Below are positions 6,963 through 11,366 of a DNA stretch of 11,366 nucleotides, one piece after another. Positions within the stretch are counted from its first letter, which is position 1. Each line of letters begins with the position of its first letter. A program made the position numbers and the translations under genes. The stretch lies in contig CBFICO010000082.1 of the NCBI GenBank assembly GCA_965661115.1, forward strand, positions 1 to 11,366, written 5' to 3'. The notes beneath the pieces are model-generated. The model had not been told where the DNA came from, did not search any database, and saw only the letters and a list, made by a program, of their open reading frames with translations. Source of the stretch: UBA6770 sp965661115 (GTDB taxonomy: Bacteria; Bacteroidota; Bacteroidia; Flavobacteriales_G; Salibacteraceae).

Positions 6963-7975
6963 GAATCACACTGTTAATTGCATCCTTTTTTGTTTTTGCA
7001 TTCGCTTGGGCGCAACATAGTTCAGTCAATGGCCAGGTGTTAGATTCCTCATTTGCCTATTCGAATCAATATTCCTTTGTAATTAGCGGGCATTTTTATG
7101 GTGATGGATTCAACAAGACGCATTACCCTGCCAATACCGTGTTGGGGAATATTGAATTGTTCAATTCGGTTGACTTTACGGTTTGTTTGGGTGATTTATA
7201 CAAAGACGTGAAAAACGATCATGCCTTTTATCAAAAACATTTTTACAGTCAGTTGCAGAAACCTTTGTTTAATGCCGTTGGCAATCACGACGTTTCTGGT
7301 AGTTTTTACGAGGATAACATTGCGCAACGATTTTATCGATTTTCTACCAATGGAATTCAGCACATTGTTTTAGACGGAGAAGAAAACGACAGCAAAATAG
7401 AAGGTGCTCAATTGGATTCGCTTAAACAATGGATTTCAGAATTTAATAAAGGGAATGCTAGTTATTTGATGCTTTACGCTCATCGTCCGATTTGGGCGGA
7501 GGAAGACAGTTTGCTGAGTCAAGTCTTTATTGATAATACCAAAAGTGACTTTGGAACTAATTTCATAGAGGATGTTTTACCGCTACTGCAAACAATACCA
7601 GATTCCAAAAGAGTGTTTTGGTTTGGGGGCTCAATGGGCGCTCAACCCTATTCGTTTTTTTACCACAACAAAGGAAATGTAACGTATGCCATTACGGCGG
7701 TAAGAGGAGCAGAGAAGGATGCCGTATTGATGGCGAATTATTCTAATGGCAAATTATCGTTTCAAACACATTCGCTTACAGGGCAAGAATTAATGGCTTT
7801 TGAGGAATATACTATTGATAATTTTTTAACCTATACCGAACCGGTTCGGTTTAACTATCGCTTGATTCCTTTATGGATTAAAAACACCCTTTTCCATCGT
7901 TACTTTTGGTATGGGGTGATAAGTTGTTTGGTTGTGTTTGGCTTGGGAATAGTATTGAAGAACAAGTGGTTTTAA
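6959..7975 (+). CDS. exported metallophosphoesterase-fold protein, metal site partly lost, C-terminal membrane anchor
   Basis: This 338-residue protein has a signal peptide (residues 1-18, ending FAWAQ) and a C-terminal membrane segment (about 318-333) with a short basic tail, so the main domain faces the periplasm. Calcineurin-like phosphoesterase landmarks are present in the middle: GDLYKD (78-83), GNHD (108-111) and YAHRP (173-177). The first motif, usually DxH, reads SGH (43-45), and the last, usually GHxH, is replaced by FGGSMGAQ (222-229). Two of the five metal-ligand motifs are therefore missing, and the protein may be a weak enzyme or a non-catalytic binding partner. Its ATG overlaps the CotH stop as ATGA, so the two are probably made together. 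It is the last gene of the operon, and a strong hairpin follows 13 bases after the stop. Confidence 0.78.
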   Translation: MRITLLIASFFVFAFAWAQHSSVNGQVLDSSFAYSNQYSFVISGHFYGDGFNKTHYPANTVLGNIELFNSVDFTVCLGDLYKDVKNDHAFYQKHFYSQLQKPLFNAVGNHDVSGSFYEDNIAQRFYRFSTNGIQHIVLDGEENDSKIEGAQLDSLKQWISEFNKGNASYLMLYAHRPIWAEEDSLLSQVFIDNTKSDFGTNFIEDVLPLLQTIPDSKRVFWFGGSMGAQPYSFFYHNKGNVTYAITAVRGAEKDAVLMANYSNGKLSFQTHSLTGQELMAFEEYTIDNFLTYTEPVRFNYRLIPLWIKNTLFHRYFWYGVISCLVVFGLGIVLKNKWF

Positions 7976-7982
7976 TTATACA

Positions 7983-8009
7983 TCGTCATTCCCGTGAAGA
8001 CGGGAATCT
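7983..8009. repeat. orphan left hairpin of the GIY-YIG-associated repeat
   Basis: These 27 bases are identical to 1182-1208: ATTCCCGT (7988-7995), loop GAAG, ACGGGAAT (8000-8007), with the CGTC lead and CT tail. No right domain follows. Because it sits right after the operon's last stop it could also stop transcription or protect the mRNA 3' end, though no immediate T run follows. Confidence 0.8.
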
Positions 8010-8136
8010 TAGATATTCTTTTTATCTTTGATACTAATTTGCTGAATTGGGGTTTATCCCTGCCCGACTTTAGGCTGGGAATGAGAATTTGTAACGGATA
8101 TAGGGGCTGCAATACCGTGCCAACTCAGTCTCTTTC

Positions 8137-8153
8137 TCTGCCTGTTCGGCAGA
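8137..8153. repeat. short perfect inverted repeat
   Basis: TCTGCC (8137-8142) and GGCAGA (8148-8153) flank TGTTC. It resembles the nested CCTG/CAGG module inside repeat copy 4 at 2048-2066, so it is probably part of the same dispersed repeat family. Confidence 0.5.
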
Positions 8154-8165
8154 CAGGGATAATTA

Positions 8166-8188
8166 TTTCCTTCTTCAAACAACTCAGG
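8166..8188. repeat. solitary end of a second dispersed repeat family
   Basis: This 23-base stretch matches 8814-8836 at 21 of 23 positions (TTTCCTTC, then TCAAA, then AACTCAGG). Only this end is present here. The other end, seen at 8731-8770, is absent. Confidence 0.6.
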
Positions 8189-8579
8189 CTGACATTAGCG
8201 TCGATATTACTAGCATAATGCAATTCCGAACGTAAGCACTGGCTCTTCAAAGCGTCTACCTAGTTCAATATTTAGTACTTCTATATAAGGCTTAGTAATT
8301 TCTTATTCTGACATCAGCGAATATTGCGTAAAAATCAATGAAGTTTACCTTCAAAGAACCCATGTCTGAAGACTTGACTTGAAAAGGCAAGGCAAGTTTG
8401 GGTTCGACTAGGTAAGCTGAAGCAGATTTTAGCAATAGATGGTTCGGTCTTGATTTTTCGTTTCTATCAAGACAAATGAAAAGCCTTGCGGCGCTAGCAT
8501 TAAAAGATTTAAGGAGAAAAGAATCCACTAATTAGTAATCAGTACAAACCTATTTTACCCCTTCCGTCACTTCGTGCCA

Positions 8580-8597
8580 CCTTCCCCTCAGGGAAGG
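8580..8597. repeat. perfect 7-bp hairpin
   Basis: CCTTCCC (8580-8586), loop CTCA, GGGAAGG (8591-8597). It lies next to CTTCCGTCACTTCGTGCC, which has the look of the dispersed intergenic repeats common in Bacteroidota. It is far from any stop codon and has no T run, so it is an unlikely terminator. Confidence 0.5.
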
Positions 8598-8730
8598 ATA
8601 GTTTCTTACTAACCAATCGAATGTGGCTGCTCAAAATATGTACGTTCAGTAATTTATTGGTTTTCGCCTAAAGCTGGCTAGACTTATTATTTTGGCCATA
8701 AACAATGTCGAAAGCAAAAAAACAAGCAAT

Positions 8731-8843
8731 GTCATCTTGAGTTTCAGCGATAAGCTGAAGTATCGAAGGAGATATTGCGGATTCGTAAAAAGGTTACTAC
8801 ATTATCAGCTCATTTTCCTTCGTCAAAAAACTCAGGAAGAAAT
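8731..8843. repeat. inverted-repeat element, second family
   Basis: The left half carries TGAGTTT (8738-8744) and CGAAGGA (8764-8770). The right half carries their exact reverse complements in mirrored order, TCCTTCG (8816-8822) and AAACTCA (8828-8834). A perfect inner hairpin, TTCAGC (8743-8748) with GCTGAA (8754-8759), sits in the left half. There is no gene inside. It looks like a miniature element or structured repeat unrelated in sequence to the family at 1183-2097. Confidence 0.6.
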
Positions 8844-8995
8844 ATGCTTGGATTTTACAAGTAAATAAGCAAAAAGGAGTTTTCGTGAATTTGCACTACA
8901 ATTTATTCCGTTTGAATATCAAACTTCTTCAACTTTATAAACGCACATTGTTCATAGAATTAAAAGACACATTTTTTCTGTAAAAGCGGATGCTT

Positions 8996-9003
8996 TAGAT
9001 TTG
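8996..9003 (+). promoter_or_regulatory. Bacteroidetes-type -7 box (TAnnTTTG) before second operon
   Basis: TAGATTTG matches TAnnTTTG exactly and ends four bases before the ATG at 9008. With the usual distance to the start site, transcription would begin at or near the ATG itself, giving a leaderless mRNA. No clear -33 TTG box is seen. The match could be chance, but the same arrangement occurs at 2277. Confidence 0.45.
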
Positions 9004-9007
9004 ATGC

Positions 9008-9934
9008 ATGCAATTATCCGTTGTAGTTCCAGTCTATGGAAGTCCACAATCGTTAGTGGAGCTATGTTCTCGTTTAAATGAGTCACTATCTGGCGTAGTA
9101 GATTCACACGAGATTATTTTGGTAGATGACAACTGTCCCCATAACTCATGGGCGGTTATTGAAGAGATGATGACGTCAATCCCCAATGTCGTGGGATTAA
9201 AATTGTCGAAAAATTTTGGTCAACACAAAGCGATTTGTGCAGGACTGCATGAGGCAAAAGGAGATTACTGTGCCGTAATGGATTGCGATCTACAAGATCT
9301 ACCGGATGACATTCCAACGCTTTTCGAAAAGGCTCAAGAAGGGTATGACATTGTTTTGGGTCAGCGAATTGAGCGCCAGGATAAGAAGTTTAAAGTGCTG
9401 AAATCAAAAGTGTTTTATTACTTTTTCAATATACTTTCAGGCTTGGATAATGATCCAACTGTAGCCAATTTTTCGGTTATCAATCGAAAGGTAATCAACA
9501 CGTACCTCACGCTAAAAGAACAAGATATCGATTACACCAATTTTATCAGTTGGGTGGGTTTTGATAGAATAAAGGTTCCCGTGCGGCATGCAGAAAGGAA
9601 ATACGGAGAAAGTTCCTACAGTTATTTAAAGCTTTTCGAATTGGCGTTTACGTTAATCATTTCAGAGTCTAATAAACCTCTGCGTTTTTCTGTGCAATTT
9701 GGTTTTTTGATGTCGGTAGTGAGTTTATTGTACGGGTTATTCATCATTTACAAGAAATACGCTTTTGGGGTGCCTATAATGGGTTGGACCAGTGTTATGG
9801 TTTCCATTTATTTTATTGGAGGATTACTCTTTGCAAACATGGGGGTGTTGGGTTTGTATATCGGAAAAATCTACAAAGAAGATAAAGCTCGCCCTCGTTT
9901 TATTATCAGTAAACGATTAAAATCTAAGCACTAA
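9008..9934 (+). CDS. GT2 polyprenyl-phosphate glycosyltransferase (GtrB/DPM1/ArnC-like)
   Basis: A 308-residue family 2 glycosyltransferase with a GT-A domain followed by two membrane helices (about 226-247 and 261-286) and a basic tail, the layout of enzymes that move a sugar from a nucleotide donor to a polyprenyl phosphate on the inner membrane face. Motifs are SVVVPVYG (4-11), LVDDNCPHN (39-46), KNFGQHKAICAGL (68-80), and the metal and donor site MDCDLQDLP (91-99) with Asp92 and Asp94; RKYGESSYSY (197-206) is the family's acceptor-side motif. All catalytic residues look intact. The ATG at 9008 is right, because SVVVPVYG follows directly; the ATG at 9004 is out of frame. One base separates its stop from the next gene. 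The sugar cannot be read from sequence. Confidence 0.9.
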   Translation: MQLSVVVPVYGSPQSLVELCSRLNESLSGVVDSHEIILVDDNCPHNSWAVIEEMMTSIPNVVGLKLSKNFGQHKAICAGLHEAKGDYCAVMDCDLQDLPDDIPTLFEKAQEGYDIVLGQRIERQDKKFKVLKSKVFYYFFNILSGLDNDPTVANFSVINRKVINTYLTLKEQDIDYTNFISWVGFDRIKVPVRHAERKYGESSYSYLKLFELAFTLIISESNKPLRFSVQFGFLMSVVSLLYGLFIIYKKYAFGVPIMGWTSVMVSIYFIGGLLFANMGVLGLYIGKIYKEDKARPRFIISKRLKSKH

Positions 9935-9935
9935 C

Positions 9936-11132
9936 ATGAAGAAAGTAATCGTTTTAGCTGCTACCATTAATCAGCTGCCTGTAATTAGTTTGCTAAAGGA
10001 GTTGGGATACTACGTTATTTCAATAGACAACGTGCCGGAGAATATTGGTCATCCCGTTGCGGATAAAAACTACTTTATCGACATTACCGATATTCCTGCC
10101 ATTAAAAAAGTAGCTAAGCAAGAAGGTATAATTGCCATAATTGCCGCATATACCGATGTTGGCGTTTGCCCCGCAGCACATGTTAGCCAAGAAATGGGTT
10201 TAATTGGATGTAATTATCATGCCGCTGAAACCTTGACTAGTAAATCTAAGTTTAGAGCTTTTTACAAAAAGGAAATTGAACCTGAATTTACTTTTGAAAC
10301 CTTTACTCAGTTAGATTTTGAGGATTGGCTGCAACAACAGCCAAACTCAAAGTGGATTGTAAAACCCGTTGATTCTTCTGGAAGTAAAGGGATTGAAATT
10401 ATCACTAAAAATGACCATTCGGCAATAAAACGGGCGTTTGAATATTCGAAAAGAAAAAAAGTAATTGTTGAGCAATTTTACGAAGGAGAGCAAGGTACTC
10501 TAGAAGGCTTTATGCGAGCTGGAAAATTGTTTTTTCACATCATTACTTCTCGTCTAACAGCGCCAGAACCGAATGTTGCAACGCAAGGACATGTGTACCC
10601 TTCAGTATTTTCTGAAGAACAGCAAAAAGAAATAATCGACAGAGTGCTTTTAGTGTGCGCAAAATTGGATTTATATGAAGGGCCTCTGGATGTTGATTTT
10701 GTCTATAACGAAAGTGGTGTGCATCTCATTGAAATGAGTCCGCGATTAGGGGGAAACAACCTTTCTAACTTTTTGGAGACTGTTACCCGTGTTAACCTCC
10801 GAAAAATGACGGTGGATTATTACCTAAATGCACCGCCTCAAGATTACCAACTAACTATCGACAGTAATTTTAAATATGTGCAATGGGTTATGACCTCATC
10901 ACGCGATGGTATATTAAATTACACTCGAAAAAAAGCCGTTAACGCCGAGCTCTTGCACTACGTAGAAGAGTTAAATCTTTTTGAGCCCTCTGGTACTGCC
11001 GTGCGAAAGTTTACCAACGGTAGAGATTCATACGGTTTTTTGATATTACGCATACCTAGAAAAGCCAAAATAGCAACCTATTTAAACAAACTAGAAGCGT
11101 TCTTAGAACTCAAAATTGAACCGGCAGCATGA
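9936..11132 (+). CDS. ATP-grasp ligase (carbamoyl-phosphate-synthase-like fold)
   Basis: A 398-residue cytoplasmic enzyme of the ATP-grasp superfamily, which uses ATP to activate a carboxylate as an acyl phosphate and join it to an amine or similar nucleophile. An N-terminal Rossmann-like domain (KKVIVLAAT at 2-10) is followed by the SKSKFRAFY linker (102-110), WIVKPVDSSGSKGIEI (140-155, ATP-binding Lys143 and the glycine-rich loop), VEQFYEGEQ (178-186), PLDVDFVY (250-257) and LIEMSPRLGGNN (264-275) with metal and phosphate ligands Glu266, Arg270 and Asn274. All key residues are present. The C-terminal part (about 305-398) matches the extra lid domain of this group. It sits between a glycosyltransferase and a PLP decarboxylase in one operon, and its stop overlaps the next start (ATGA). 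The substrates are unknown; an amino-acid conjugation is a guess. Confidence 0.85.
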   Translation: MKKVIVLAATINQLPVISLLKELGYYVISIDNVPENIGHPVADKNYFIDITDIPAIKKVAKQEGIIAIIAAYTDVGVCPAAHVSQEMGLIGCNYHAAETLTSKSKFRAFYKKEIEPEFTFETFTQLDFEDWLQQQPNSKWIVKPVDSSGSKGIEIITKNDHSAIKRAFEYSKRKKVIVEQFYEGEQGTLEGFMRAGKLFFHIITSRLTAPEPNVATQGHVYPSVFSEEQQKEIIDRVLLVCAKLDLYEGPLDVDFVYNESGVHLIEMSPRLGGNNLSNFLETVTRVNLRKMTVDYYLNAPPQDYQLTIDSNFKYVQWVMTSSRDGILNYTRKKAVNAELLHYVEELNLFEPSGTAVRKFTNGRDSYGFLILRIPRKAKIATYLNKLEAFLELKIEPAA

Positions 11133-11366
11133 GTTTGAGTGATGGTAAACTAATTGAATTAGCTGAAAAATACGATTCGTTCTATCTGGCGGATCTTAGT
11201 CAGTTGCGTACAAATTTGTTGCAATTCAAAGGTGCTTTTGAAAAGTTGTACCCAAAGGTTGATATTGGCTTTTCGGTTAAAACGAATTATTTACCTGCTT
11301 TCGGAAAGCTAATTAAAGAGGAAGGTTATAAAGCAGAGGTGGTTTCTGAGATGGAATACCTGTTGG
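11129..11366 (+). CDS. PLP-dependent decarboxylase, fold type III (LysA/ornithine decarboxylase-like), 3' end outside window
   Basis: The ATG at 11129 overlaps the ATP-grasp stop, and 79 codons are visible. The segment DIGFSVKTNY (residues 45-54) matches the PLP-lysine motif of diaminopimelate/ornithine decarboxylases (Lys51), and EEGYKAEVVSEMEYLL (64-79) matches the following strand-helix with the conserved serine-glutamate pair. The start is fixed by the overlap and by the normal distance to the lysine. Only the first part of the barrel is present, so decarboxylase, racemase-like or other type III members cannot be separated. Its coupling to the ATP-grasp gene suggests that both act on the same amino-acid-type substrate. 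Confidence 0.75.
   Translation, partial: MSLSDGKLIELAEKYDSFYLADLSQLRTNLLQFKGAFEKLYPKVDIGFSVKTNYLPAFGKLIKEEGYKAEVVSEMEYLL

Larger units (their letters stand above)
7976..9007. other. gene-free, repeat-rich intergenic region
   Basis: About one kilobase with no frame that looks like a real gene. It holds the orphan hairpin at 7983, a small inverted repeat at 8137-8153, a 23-base repeat at 8166-8188 matched at 8814-8836, a C/G-rich hairpin at 8580-8597, and an inverted-repeat element at about 8731-8843. Open frames at 7994-8218 (plus) and 8292-8528 (minus) run through it without recognisable domains. Stretch 8220-8570 shows nothing I can identify. Confidence 0.6.

Noticed and set aside
7994..8218. 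74-codon open frame on the plus strand after the phosphoesterase gene
   Set aside because: It begins inside the orphan repeat hairpin and runs across two other repeat pieces, so the frame is explained by repeat sequence.
8292..8528. 78-codon open frame on the minus strand in the intergenic gap
   Set aside because: It has no recognisable domain, start signal or operon partner, and it lies among repeats. It may be a dispersed repeat or gene remnant, but nothing in the sequence supports translation.

Overview
The window looks like chromosomal DNA of a member of the Bacteroidota, probably a Flavobacteriia-like marine or freshwater bacterium. This is inferred from the AT-rich base use, starts without obvious Shine-Dalgarno sequences, two TAnnTTTG boxes of the Bacteroidetes sigma-A type just before gene starts, and the protein families present. 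No rRNA, tRNA or CRISPR array was seen, and the species cannot be named.

Layout. (1) Positions 1-1119 hold the 3' part of a CotH-family protein kinase-like gene. (2) Positions 1120-2296 are an intergenic block filled by a tandem array of structured repeats, with a small solo GIY-YIG endonuclease gene (minus strand, 1627-1929) lying inside one repeat copy. (3) Positions 2297-7975 are a tightly coupled four-gene operon in which every junction is a 4-bp ATGA or GTGA overlap: an O-antigen polymerase/ligase-like membrane protein, a membrane-anchored SGNH hydrolase-like protein, a second CotH-like protein with a C-terminal beta-helix-like region, and an exported metallophosphoesterase-fold protein whose metal site is partly lost. 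(4) Positions 7976-9007 carry no convincing gene but hold several repeat families, including an orphan copy of the repeat seen in block 2. (5) From 9008 to the window end there is a second operon: a GtrB/DPM1-like polyprenyl-phosphate glycosyltransferase, an ATP-grasp ligase, and the start of a fold-type III PLP-dependent decarboxylase.

How it may work together (inference). Both operons look like cell-surface glycan work. The first has a polysaccharide polymerase/ligase together with extracytoplasmic modifying enzymes: an SGNH esterase/acyltransferase fold, a CotH phosphotransferase and a phosphoesterase-fold partner. The second has lipid-linked sugar synthesis plus enzymes suited to making or attaching an amino-acid-derived group. 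The polymerase-SGNH-CotH-phosphoesterase set is not a pathway I recognise as described. The GIY-YIG gene inside a repeat, next to two gene-less copies of the same repeat, is the best candidate for an undescribed mobile or repeat-maintenance system.
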